Positions 47,599 to 58,154 of a DNA stretch of 64,000 nucleotides are shown here, in pieces. The stretch spans positions 206,357,870 to 206,421,869 of the forward strand of contig CM045761.1 of NCBI GenBank assembly GCA_025200525.1, in the 5' to 3' direction. A program made the translations under genes and the position numbers. The notes under the pieces were generated by a model that did no database searches, was not told where the DNA came from, and saw only the letters and a program-made list of their open reading frames with translations. This DNA comes from Camellia lanceoleosa (Eukaryota; Streptophyta; Magnoliopsida; Ericales; Theaceae). Each line of letters opens with the position of its first letter. Position 1 is the first letter of the stretch.

Positions 47599-49015
47599 TG
47601 TTATCCCAGATAGGCAACCCAAGAGGGGGGGTGAATTGGGTTATTAAAAATTTCACAATATTAAAATTAACACAATATTTGGAATTTTAATAAATAAAAA
47701 AAACAGAATAATAATTATCAATATAAAAATAAGAGAGATAGGGAGAGAAAATCAAACACTGCTATTTATAGTGGTTCGGCACGCCAGGCCTACGTCCACT
47801 CCCCAAGGAACCTCCTTGAGAATTTCTATTTACTATCAATTGAATAAATACACCACCAAGCTTGTGGATTTGGCACAAGACTTACTCTTATCTATTGAGT
47901 CTCACTCAACAATAAAAGTCTTACCTTACAAAATCTCTCACAAAAATAAGAAATAAGGATAAGTGGTACTTAAACTCACTTTTACAATAATTCCCTCACA
48001 AAGAATAGATATGAAAGTGTAAGAACAAAGGCTAGACTTAGATCTGAAAGTGAAAGAGCAGAATACAATTTGGAGCTCACAGAAAATTTTATCTTCAAGT
48101 TCTTGATTTTTTTTTTCACACACAACACTTCTATTTATACATAAAAATATACCCGTTAGACGCTCCTTGCTGACGTCATGGCTTACATAAGCACGTTCCT
48201 GACGTCATGGCTTACATAAGCACGCTCCTGATGTCATGGCTTATATAAGCACACTCCTTGATTTTAAATAGTCAGCAAATGTTAATAATTAAAAAGATAA
48301 AAGTAAGACTAATTTTTTCTTTTCCTTTTGTTTATTTTTTCAAACATGGAGCCACCGTTTTTGTAGACAATTTAATACAAGGTTCACAACTTTTAAACAA
48401 ACAAATGATTTGCTCCATATATATATATATACACACACATATATATAACTCCATCTTTTTCTTCTTGTTTGATTATAATATGATAAAATCAATTTAGTGT
48501 AGAAAGTTTAATAGCGCACGTGATGTATTCTATTTATATTATATGCATTATATATATATATATATAACGTTCTAATCAAATATTTGCATACAAAAAAATC
48601 TCTTTAATAATATTTATGATGGATCTGAAAATATATGTCCTCTTTAAAATATTGTATATGTTGTAGAGATTTTAAACTAAATATATCATACCATTACATT
48701 TGGATATATCACTTTTGTCAAAAGAAAACAACTCATTAATATTACATTTGTCAATATAATACAACCAATCAATCATTTTTGTCAAAATAATATAATTAAT
48801 CAATTTTGATTTTGTCAAAAAGTGAATAGTGATCAGCCTAAATTTTCAAAAAGTGAATAGTAAAGTTTTCAAAAATATTTTTATTTAACTAATATTTAAT
48901 AAATATATATATTTTAAAAAGATAATATCTTGTGTCAAATAAATATGTATATTAAAAAAATCCAAATTGTTACAAATAATATTTTAGACATTATCAAAAT
49001 TAAATATGATTAACA
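47599..49015 (-). mobile_element. 3' LTR of element F
   Basis: 1417 bp. Contains three 29-bp TGACGTCA units (48171-48257), a TATA box, (TA)n tracts and the stretch 'gtggttcggcacgccaggcc' near 47771. Slightly shorter than the 5' LTR (1463 bp), partly because it has one unit fewer. Confidence 0.92.
48131..48257 (-). promoter_or_regulatory. TGACGTCA repeats and TATA box, F 3' LTR
   Basis: Three tandem 29-bp units at 48171, 48200 and 48229. The first two carry the palindrome TGACGTCA, the third TGATGTCA. In F's sense they precede GTATAAATAG (48131-48140). TGACG cores with ACGT are known sites for TGA-type bZIP factors (as-1-like); binding here is inferred. Confidence 0.7.
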
Positions 49016-49033
49016 ATCTCCCCCTTTTTTATG
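49016..49033 (-). promoter_or_regulatory. Polypurine tract of element F
   Basis: Minus strand reads AAAAAAGGGGGAGAT directly before the 3' LTR, the usual copia polypurine primer. Confidence 0.8.
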
Positions 49034-49229
49034 ATGGCAATATTTGTATGGATTTGACACAATAAAATTTACAAAATATTTGATAACCTTGCAACATATA
49101 ATTTTCAAAAACAAAAATTATATTTTTTTCTCCCCCTTTGACATCATCAAAATAAAGATGAAGAGAAAAAACAAACACATTTGATAAAATCATCTGAGCG
49201 GCCAAAAATAAAATAATTGGCCTTCTGTC

Positions 49230-49886
49230 ATGTCGGAATCATTGTGGGGATTTTGGAGCATCTCGAGCGCAGAAAATATTGACAAACAAGAGATTTTAAG
49301 CAGATATGCATCGAGTAATGGATCGATGGAGTGTATAAAAAGTGATACAGATCATAGGCAAAGATACGAAATCATCAAGTGTTGGAGAGAAAAATTTGTT
49401 TCAGCTTCTTGTGTAATCATGTCATTCCTTACTTTGTCTGTCAATGAGTCGGATCTGCATGAGGTGCCTGTAATGCAGGCAAATAAGAGAGTACCAGTGA
49501 CGCAGGCACATGCTATGCCTGTAAATGAGGGTTTTAGTGTTATTGGTAATCGAAATGATTTCAATGCTATTAATAACACTATGGCTCTTAGTACATAGGC
49601 CATGACTGCAGTTTCCAATATGGCGCAACGATTACAAGCAAAAGTACAAGAAAATCAGCAATTGAGAGATGAAGTGTGCTTGTTAAAATAACAAGTAGTT
49701 AATATGTGTAAGGAGAAAAAAGAGTTAAAAAGGAAAAATGCACTGTTGGGGAATGTAGTGCATTATTATGCAACGGTGATAATGCCAAGACTCACAGAAA
49801 TCGAAAATAGGGAGAGACATGTAAAAGAGGCTCATGAAAAGTTGTTGAGAGAAGTGAAAAAGAAAAAAATCTGTGAAGCCTTCTGA
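49230..49886 (+). pseudogene. Coiled-coil ORF antisense to element F
   Basis: A 218-codon plus-strand frame in F's 3' region, opposite to gag-pol, with two in-frame stops (TAG at 49596-49598, TAA near 49688) but no shift. The N-terminal half is mixed (CWREKFVSASCVIMSFLTLS; VMQANKRVPVTQAHAMPVNE shows short repeats). The C-terminal half is a clear coiled coil (LQAKVQENQQLRDEV, KEKKELKRKNALLG, EIENRERHVKEAHEKLLREV) ending in a basic tail. I recognise no family. It could be an antisense accessory ORF of the retrotransposon or a captured gene piece. Confidence 0.45.
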
Positions 49887-50224
49887 AAATTTACATGTAA
49901 TCGAGTAATATTTTCTTTTTTTGAAATAAAATTTCGAGCATTTCTTCCGTTTTTATTTATTTATGTTATTGTTATTATTATTATTAAAATTTTTTTTTTA
50001 TTTTTTTTTTTTAATTATGTTTTTGCACAAAAAAAATTTGTTTGTTGGTGCAGATAAGGAGTATGGCAGAAAAAAAATATGATATGTATACTCCCTCTAA
50101 AATTATGCACAGAATATACGCACGCCCTTTTTTTATGTATTTTTATAATGATTGTTAATCTCAAAATATATGAGTCTCCCCCTGAATTAATGCACTAAAA
50201 ATTACATAAATTTGAAAAAACAAA

Positions 50225-50643
50225 TTACCAATCTATAACACCAAAGGCCCTTAAGATCCGGCCATAAACAACTACACCAAGTACACTAGCATAAAAGGAG
50301 AAAATAAAAATAAAAATAAAAACAATTTCTTCAAACAAGGTAGAAGCAACCATTATTAAATCCAAGAGAATTTGGAGCACATATAACAAGTAAAAAAATA
50401 TAACACAGTGCAACAAGAATTTTAACATGTTGATTGGTGATGACCTTGATGATCGGAAAAAATGGAAAAGATTGGGTAGATCGGTGGTGAATTTGTGTAG
50501 ATCGGCAATGGATCTTGATGGATCAGTCACGGATCTTGATGGATCGGTGATGGAGCTTGATGAATCGGTAACGATGGTGATGCAGATTTTGGGTGGAGAA
50601 GTGATGGAGTTCGGTGGATTGGTGAGGGATTTGGGTGGATGAT
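50225..50643 (-). pseudogene. Ser/Pro-rich ORF with two membrane-like helices in F
   Basis: Minus-strand frame, same sense as F's pol and downstream of it. The start of the open frame lies in solo LTR G, so that start is artificial; the frame seems to continue on the far side of G (53102 onward) as a Pro/Ser/His-rich stretch. Seen here: repeated SITDPSRSVTD-type units, then two hydrophobic segments (LLHCVIFFYLLYVLQILLDL and EIVFIFIFIFSFYASVLGVV) near the C-terminus. Some Sireviruses have an env-like ORF at this place; similarity is positional only. It may also be low-complexity chance. Confidence 0.3.
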
Positions 50644-51654
50644 GGTAGTTGTGATACCCCTGTTCCATAGTATGCTAATTGGTCCTTAACTTGTGTATGA
50701 TTATGTGTTTAGCATGATTTTATGTGCCATTTTGCGAATACATGTGATTTGAAGTTCCATCTGTTCACCGTAAGAATATCTGTTTGAATAATTTGCTTTG
50801 GAAATTAAATCGGGGGCCTTATCGGCCACAGAACCCAAAATTGACTGCGCCATTGTGAATAGCATAATTTTTAGAGTCTACGGTGAAGTTTAATTGGAAA
50901 ATTGATTTGGACCAGATTAAGTTGATTAAATTAATGGATTAGTGCCTAATTATTCTATATTATTATATTATGACTTAGTGGGGTACTATACACTCAAATA
51001 TACCCTCCTTGTTATTCCTCTTGGCTGAATAAAACTCAAGAGATAGAGAGGGGAGTCGGCTAAAGAGAGGGAAAAGAGGAGAGTAGGGTGTTTGGCTCAA
51101 ATTTGTGAAGAATTGGAGGATTAACCTCAAGAAATTGCCATAGTTTGGAAGATTGAGCCTCTAGGTAAGCATTTGGCCTTGAATTCATGAGTTTAAGTTA
51201 TAATTTTGTATGTCCAAAGCTAATTGATGGTCAAGAGCATGTTTTGAGTTTATTTTGTTGAATTGGAGGACCATATATGCATGCATGTATGAAATTGTTT
51301 GGAACTTGCATAATTGAGCTTGAAATCTATGTAAATTTGTAGTTAAAACTCATGTATGATCACCATTGGTGTCATCTAAGTTGAGAATGGGAGCTAGACA
51401 TCACATGCATGTACAATCCATGAGGATAAGAGCTTTGAATGCATGAATGTGTATGATGGAAGGGAGTTTAGTGCTAATTTGAAACATGCATATGTTTAAT
51501 TCTTGAAATTGAGCTCCATGATGATATGTTTTGGCCTTTGCACCATATTAGTACATAAATATATGAAGTTTGAGCCAAAAATCATGAATTGAGACCTTTG
51601 AACATCGAATTTGAACTCCAAGAACAGTTCTGGAATTTCCAGAAAGTTTGAATG

Positions 51655-51870
51655 CCGCTTGAGCGGGGAAACCGCCGCTCGAGCATGAATTTCGTGCTCC
51701 CAACACTTTTTGCAGACTTAATGTCCGATCGAGTGGAGTATTTCACGCTCGAAATGGGAGCGATTGAGCCTTCCGCCGAGCCCGTAATGCACGATCGAGA
51801 GTATTTTTCATGCAACCAGTACTTTTGCAGGCCGCGGGAAAGCCCACGCTCGAGCGGGGACTCTGTCTTC
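51655..51870 (+). promoter_or_regulatory. Palindrome cluster in LTR G
   Basis: CGCTTGAGCG, GGGAAACCGC, CGCTCGAGCA at 51656-51685 shows the pair with 10-bp spacer; other copies are degraded (CGATCGAGTG, CACGCTCGAA, CGCTCGAGCGGGG near 51850). A weak TATA-like site (CATTATATG) follows at about 51888. Confidence 0.55.
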
Positions 51871-52179
51871 TGAAAATCTGAAAATGCATTATATGTTCTG
51901 TTTTCCGTTCTCTTTCACTTCTGAGCACTCTTAGGCATACATTGAGCATTGTAATTGAGTTAGAGAGATAAGAATGAAGCCTAAAGAGGAATATGTGAAT
52001 TAATGAACGGATTGAATTGTTGGTGACCCTTTTGTATTCATGAAATGTGTAGGGTCAAGTTCCGGGGCAAATCCACAAGCCGATCACTGTGAGTAATATC
52101 TTAATAAGATATTTAAAATATACTGTTGTCCAATTGTTTACACTTATGTAGGGTTTATAAGTTCATTAGTTTGAATGGC

Positions 52180-52575
52180 GGACAACGATTGATATAAATA
52201 ATTGGGCCAAAGGCCGATTGATGCGAATGATTAGGCCAAAGGCTGATTGATATGAATAATTGGACCAAAGGCCGATTGATACGAATGATTGGGCTGAAGG
52301 CCGATTGACATGAACGATTGGGCCGAAGGCCGATGGATATGAACGATTGACATGAACGATTGGGCCGAAGGCCGATGGATACGAACAATTGACATGAACG
52401 ATTGGGCCGAAGGCCGATGGATACGAACGATTGACATGAATAATTGGGCTAAAGGCCGATGGATACGAATGATTGACATGAATGATTGGGTCGAAGGCCG
52501 ATGGATACGAATGATAGATATAGATGATTGGGCCAAAGGCCGATGGATATAAATGATTGGGCCGAAGGCCTTTGC
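52180..52575 (+). repeat. Minisatellite in LTR G
   Basis: About ten imperfect copies of 'gattgggccgaaggccgat' separated by 'ggatacgaacgattgacatgaac'-like spacers; unit 30 bp at the left, about 42-45 bp in the middle. It contains the palindrome GGCC..GGCC. Frames over it encode repeated WAEGRWI or RPSAQSF strings and are not genes. Confidence 0.85.
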
Positions 52576-53101
52576 TATACTGTTTCAATGATTACTTATG
52601 TATTTTCCTCATTTGATATTATTCACTGGGCATTCGTTCACGCTCATTCATGTACATGTAGGTAAGCCAAGGGACGTTTAGAACCAACCCCGGTGAACTT
52701 GTGAGAAACAGTTTAAGTTTTGGGGAGTCAGCCCAAACGTCTCACGCACGAGACTGTCTTCGCCTTTGATCTTGTTTATAGTTTTGTTATATTGGCGAAT
52801 ACATTGGTCTACTTTTGTATATAATACTTGGGTTTGACTGACTTAAATCTGTATGATCCTGTATATACAGCGTTTTGTGTTAGTACATATTTTAATGTGA
52901 GTTATTAACATATAAATGTTTGGAATGTTATGGTGTGCATTTAAGCACGGCTCTATGGACAAAGTTTTTGAATTGCTTCCGTTTGGCCCCTTTATCTCTG
53001 ATGAGTCTTGATTTATTTGAATTGAGGCCGTAGGTAATCACACGATTACTGGCCGGTTATGGCCTTAACCCATAGGGGCAGGTTCGGGTCGTGACAGTAG
53101 T

Positions 53102-53268
53102 GATGAAAGTGATGGATGATTTTGTGGATGATGGAGATGGTTGTAGACGATGGTGAGGATGGAGTTGGAGTCGGCTGAGGATGTGAGGAAGAAGGGAAAA
53201 GCGAGAGACCAAGAGAAAGAGAAAAAGAAAGAGTAAGGGAGAGAGTGTGTGAGAGATAGAGACGGAAC

Positions 53269-53300
<32 letters not shown>

Positions 53301-53402
53301 AATTATATATATAAATATATGTATATTATTATTGTTATTATTATTTTTTTATAATAATAATTATTATTACTATAGTTATTTTATTTAATTATTTAAAAAA
53401 AA
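53102..53402 (-). other. Purine-rich end of F 3' region
   Basis: GAT- and GAGA-rich stretch with an (AG)n run near 53272-53303, then AT-rich sequence to the end of pol. Continues the low-complexity region left of G. Confidence 0.5.
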
Positions 53403-54071
53403 TTAATATAAACATTGCATTGGAGTATTCATCATACCAAGTTCTGTTCTAATATAACAAAATTGTTCTTCATTTAGAGGCTTGGTAAATATGTCAGCTA
53501 ATTGACAATTTGTAGGCACAAATTCGAGTTCAATGTCACCTTTGAGTACATCATCTCTTAGAAAATGATGCCTTATTTCAATGTGTTTAGTGCGTGAATG
53601 CTGAATAGGATTTTTTGAAAGGTTAATGGCACTTGTGTTGTCACATTTTATAGGAATATGATCATAGTGAAGTCCAAAATCTTGAAGTTGTTGTTTCATC
53701 CAAAGCAATTGTGCACAACACCTAACGGCGACAATATATTCTGCTTCAGCAGTTGACAGAGCCACTGAGTTTTGTTTTTTGCAAAACCAAGAAATGAGTG
53801 AGTGTCCAAGAAAATGACAAGTGCCACTAGTACTTTTTCGATCAAGTCTACATCCCGCAAAGTCAGCATCTGAGTAACCAAAAAGTTCAAAGGTGGTTCC
53901 CTTAGGATACCATAATCCCAAATTTGGAGTGCTGACAAGATATCTAAAAATGCGTTTGACTGCGGTGATGTGTGACTCTTTCGGTGCAGATCGAAAAAGT
54001 GTACACATACAAACACTAAACATTATGTCGGGCCTACTTGCAGTAAGATAGAGTAAAGAACCAATCATACC
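53403..54071 (-). pseudogene. Element F RNase H
   Basis: C-terminal domain of copia pol: MIGSLLYLTASRPDIMFSV, GYSDADFAGCRLDRKSTSG, SWFCKKQNSVALSTAEAEYI, KCDNTSAINLSKNP, TKHIEIRHHFLRDDV and the closing QLADIFTKPL. These carry the Asp/Glu residues of RNase H. It ends at the TAA/TAG at 53403 and is separated from RT only by a stop at 54069-54071. Confidence 0.92.
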
Positions 54072-54836
54072 TCAATATTTCTTTTCATCTATCGGTTCAC
54101 CTTGCTCATCTTTGTCGATTTTTATCGATGTGCTCATTGGAGTTGCTGCAGGCTTTGATGATTCCATTTCAAACCTTTTAAGTAGATCTTTGATATATTT
54201 CGTTTGATTTAAATGGATTCCATCATTAGTTTGTTTAATTTGTAGACCAAGGAAGTAATTTAATTCCCCCATCATACTCATTTCAAACTCACCCTGCATG
54301 TCTTTAGCAAACTCTTTGCACAAATTTTCATTAGTAGCACCAAAAATAATATCATCAACATAAATTTGAACAATTAGCATATCTTCTTTTTTGATTTTTA
54401 TAAGAAGTGTTGTATCAATTTTTTCTCTATAAAAACCTTTGTCAAGTAGAAAATTACTCAATCTTTCATACTATGCTCTAGGAGCTTGTTTCAAGCCATA
54501 TAAAGCTTTTGAAAGTTTGAAAACATGATCCGGGTATTTATGATTTTCAAAACCGGGAGGTTGTTCAACATAGACTTCCTCCGAAATGTACCCATTTAAA
54601 AAAGCACTTTTAACATCCATTTGATATAATTTAAAATCTTTAAAACATGCAAAAGCAAGTAACATTCTAATAGCTTCAAGTCTAGCAACTGGTGCAAAAG
54701 TTTCATCAAAATCAATTCCTTCTTCTTGATTATAGCCTTGAGCTACTAATCTAGCTTTATTTCTAGTGACAACTCCAGATTCGTCCATTTTATTTCGAAA
54801 AACCCATTTTGTACCAATAACGGGATGGTCCTTAGG
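54072..54836 (-). pseudogene. Element F reverse transcriptase
   Basis: Copia RT in one frame with two stops. 54471-54788: [58 protein letters not shown] (catalytic Asp), [12 protein letters not shown]. 54072-54461: the active site YVDDIIFGATNE (about 54340-54375) and GELNYFLGLQIKQ. TAG at 54468-54470 replaces the Trp expected after APRA; another stop at 54834-54836 lies between integrase and RT. All catalytic residues intact. Confidence 0.92.
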
Positions 54837-56309
54837 TCAAGGGGTCAAAAACCAAACTTCATTTCTTTCAAATTGATTTAATTCTTCTTGCATTGCTAAA
54901 ATCCAGTTTTCATCATTTTCAGCTTCTAAAAATGATTTTGGTTCAATTTGTGAAACAAACGCTAAGTTACCATAAATATTTCTAACAGAGGAATGAGTTT
55001 TTATACCTTTCACCGCATCACCCATGGTGAGGTCTTTGGGGTGGCCATGAGCATACTTCCATTCTTTTGGTAGATTTGAGTCACTTTCTGGAAGAACATA
55101 TATTTCTTGAAGTTTCTCCATTGTCATTTCTTCTTCATGTTCGCATAATGGATTTTCTTCATTTTCCTTTTTGTAAATACTCTCCATGCTTGGTTGATTT
55201 TCTACAATATCATTACTGACAAGATTCTTGGAAATAATATCATTAGATTCATCAAAAACAACATGCACAGATTCTTCAACAAGTAGAGTTCTTTTATTGA
55301 ATACTCTATAAGCTTTACTAGACATAGAATAACCAAAAAATATAACTTCATCCGATTTAGCATCAAATTTTCCTAAGTTATCTTTATTGTTATTTAATAC
55401 AAAGCATTTACAACCAAAAGCACGCAAGTGACTAATATTAGGTTTTCTACCTTTCCAAAGTTCATAAGAGGTTTTCTTAAGAATAGATCTAATCATGGCA
55501 CGGTTTATAACATAGCATGCAGTGTTAACAGCTTCCGCCCAAAAATATTTAGGCAAATTATTTTCACAAAGCATAGTACGGGCCATTTCTTCAAGAGTTC
55601 TATTTTTTCTTTCAACTACTCCATTTTGTTGAGGAGTCCTAGAGGCTGAGAAATTATGATCTATTCCTAAGTCATCACAAAACATAATAAAATCATCATT
55701 TTCAAATTCTCTACCATAGTCACTTCTAATACTACAAATATTAAGATTTTTCTCATTTTGAATTCTTTTACAAAGTTTTGAGAAATTATAAAAAGCTTCA
55801 TTTTTGTGTGCTGAAAATAATATCCATGTATATCTAGTATAATCATCAACACAAACAAGGGCATAAGATTTTCCTCCTAAACTTAATGTTCTAGATGGTC
55901 CGAATAGATCAATGTGCAAGGGTTGAAACGGTCTAGTAGTTGAAACGATATTTTTTGATTTAAAAGAAATTCTAGTTTGTTTTCCAAATTGACATGCATC
56001 ACAAAGTTTATCTTTTTCAAAAACAATTTTTGGTAAACCAATGACTAACTCATTTTTTGAAAGTTTGGAAATTAAATCAACATGTGCATGTCCTAATCTT
56101 CTATGCCAAAGCCTACCATTATCATTTATAGCAGATAAACATTTAATATTAGAATGAGAAGACAAATCATGCAAATCAAAGACATATACATTCTCATGTC
56201 TATAACCTACAAATAAAGTTTTGTTTTCAAGGGTATTTTCAATAGTGCAATGAGTTTTCTCAAAAATAACTCTATAACCTTTATCACATAATTGACTAAT
56301 ACTAAGCAA
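54837..56309 (-). pseudogene. Element F integrase
   Basis: Longest open frame in the window (490 codons). Order: end of protease linker (MLSISQLCDKGYRVIFEK), zinc-binding HRRLGHAHVDLISKL and CDACQFGKQTR, core with Asp in IDLFGPSRTL, Asp in IRSDYGREFEND, Glu in NGVVERKNRTLEEM (about 55600), then YELWKGRKPNISHLRAFGCK and a long charged C-terminal extension (ENEENPLCEHEEEMTMEKL). The DDE triad is complete. No ATG is needed, as it is part of the gag-pol polyprotein. Confidence 0.93.
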
Positions 56310-57295
56310 GTTATGTTTTAAACCTTCAACAAATAAAACATTCTCAATAATATGAGAGAAATTTTTACCAATACTTCATATACCAATGATTTTACCCTTG
56401 CTATTGTCGCCAAAAGTCACATATCCGCCATCCTTTGGTTGAAGTGTGGCGAACATAGCTTTATTTCCAGTCATATGCCTCGAGCATACACTGTCGAGAT
56501 ACCATCTATCGTTACTAGATTTTGTCTTGAAATATACCTACAAAAATTTGATTTTTCTATTAGTACCCATTTTTTCTTGGGTCTATAAAAGTTAGAATTT
56601 GTTACTCTTGAACTGTCCTTAGGGACCCACATCTTTTTTATTTTAGTAAAAAGATTTCTTTTAACAGGACATGAAGGTGAAATATGACCTTTTGGACCAC
56701 AAAAATGACATGTGAGATGAGAGTGATTAGAAGATGCATACACAAAGCCATTTTTGACAGTTTTTACTTTTGAAAAAGGTTTATATCCAATTCCGGCTCT
56801 ACCAAAAGTATGATTTTGATTTTTAAGAATTTTATCTAAAGTTTTTCTGCCTTGAGTGAATTTTGAAAGAGTATTTTTCAAGTCTTCAATATTTTCTTTC
56901 AAAATAATTTGTTCCTTTTTTAAAGACTCATTTTCTTTTTGCAATACAACTAAATGTTTTTCAGAAATTGAAGACTCCTCTCGAGTTAAAATCTCATTTT
57001 CCTTTTTCATTTTCATGGCTTCATTTTCTAGAACATTTATCTTGGAAGTCAATGATTCATTTTCTTTTGATAAACTTGAAATTACTTTCTTTTGACAATT
57101 ACTTTTCAAGCTAAGTTTCTTAAATTCAGCATGTAATTCATCAAAAGCTAATTGCAATTCATCAAATGTAAAGGATTCATCATTTACCTCATTTTCGTTT
57201 CCAAGTGCCATTAAGCATAGGTTAGCAACCTCATTTTTGCAAACTTCGGTTTCTGTGTCGCTTTCATCACTATCTTCTCCCCATGCTGTAATCAT
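56310..57295 (-). pseudogene. Element F gag C-terminal coiled coil / protease start
   Basis: Starts MITAWGEDSDESDTETE (the 'SW...DSD' motif of Sirevirus gag), followed by a long coiled coil (DELQLAFDELHAEFKKLSL, SLSKENESLTSKINVLENE, LKKEQIILKENIEDLKN), a second zinc knuckle CHFCGPKGHISPSC (about 56690-56730), a WVPK stretch and the start of the protease region (SRHMTG-like sequence near 56480 in another frame). It is in a different frame from both gag front and pol, so at least two indels separate them. Confidence 0.85.
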
Positions 57296-58154
57296 AGCTT
57301 TCTTCTTCTCCTTCTTGAATTATTCTTAAGTTCTGGGCATTGTGATTTGTAATGTCCAGGTTTGTTGCATTCGTAGTAGGTTACTTCAGATTTTTTGTGA
57401 TTTTCTCCTCTTTGAAAATCCCTGTTGTTGAAGTCTTTTCTGAAAAAATTTCGTACGCCTTCTTTCTTTCTCACAAACCTTTGGAACTTTCTAGTGATGA
57501 ATGCCATTTCCTCATCCTCATCTGAATCATCTTCCTTATCCTCTTGATGTTTCAAGGTGGATTTGAAGGCTATTCCTTTCTTCTTGTTGTTGTCCTCCTC
57601 TTCCTTTCCTTCTTGCATTATGAGCTCATGAGTTAAGAGAGATCCCATTAACTCATCTAGACTTAGCTTTGATAAATCCTTGGCTTCGATAATGGCAATG
57701 ACTTTTGTCTCCCAACTTTTTGGTAATGACCTAAGCACTTTTCTTACAATTTCAGCATTAGTATATATTTTGCCAAGAGAAGTTAAACCATTAATAATAT
57801 CAGTAAAACGAGTAAACATTTGAGGAATAGTTTCATCAGGTTTTATTTTAAAGAGTTCATAATTATGGACTAGCAAGCTGACTCTAAATTCTTTAACTTG
57901 TTCGGTTCCCTCATGAGTTACTATAAGCTTGTCTCAAATTTCTTTTGCGGTTTTACATATGGAAATTCTGTTGAACTCATTGGCATCTAAGGCGCAGTAC
58001 AACATGTTTGTAGCTTTGACATTAATTTGAGCCATTCTAGTATCTGATTCATCCCATTCATCTTCAGGTTTTGGTACCCTAAGTTCATCTATAGTTTTGG
58101 TAGGAATTTTTGGACCATTGTAAATAATTTTTCAACATTCATAATCATTAGATT
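57292..58154 (-). pseudogene. Element F gag N-terminal part
   Basis: Capsid-type gag (UBN2 family): TIDELRVPKPEDEWDESD, NMLYCALDANEFNRI, then VSLLVHNYELFKIKPDETI, MFTRFTDIINGLTSLGK, VRKVLRSLPKSWETKVIAI, and the first zinc knuckle, whose first Cys is Tyr (YYECNKPGHYKSQC). TGA at 57934-57936 sits where Trp is expected (KEI-stop-DKL). The front of gag is separated by solo LTR H and resumes at 60300. Confidence 0.88.

Larger units (their letters stand above)
50644..53101 (+). mobile_element. Solo LTR G
   Basis: 2448 bp (50649-53096) from TGTGATACCCC to GGGTCGTGACA with a perfect GTAGT duplication (50644-50648, 53097-53101). No internal domains. Contains a palindrome cluster (51655-51862) and a minisatellite (52180-52575). 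Its layout resembles LTR K. It is inserted in the 3' region of element F. Confidence 0.92.

Noticed and set aside
52166..52588. Open frames encoding repeated RPSAQSF or WAEGRWI strings
   Set aside because: By-product of the minisatellite in LTR G, open in several frames.
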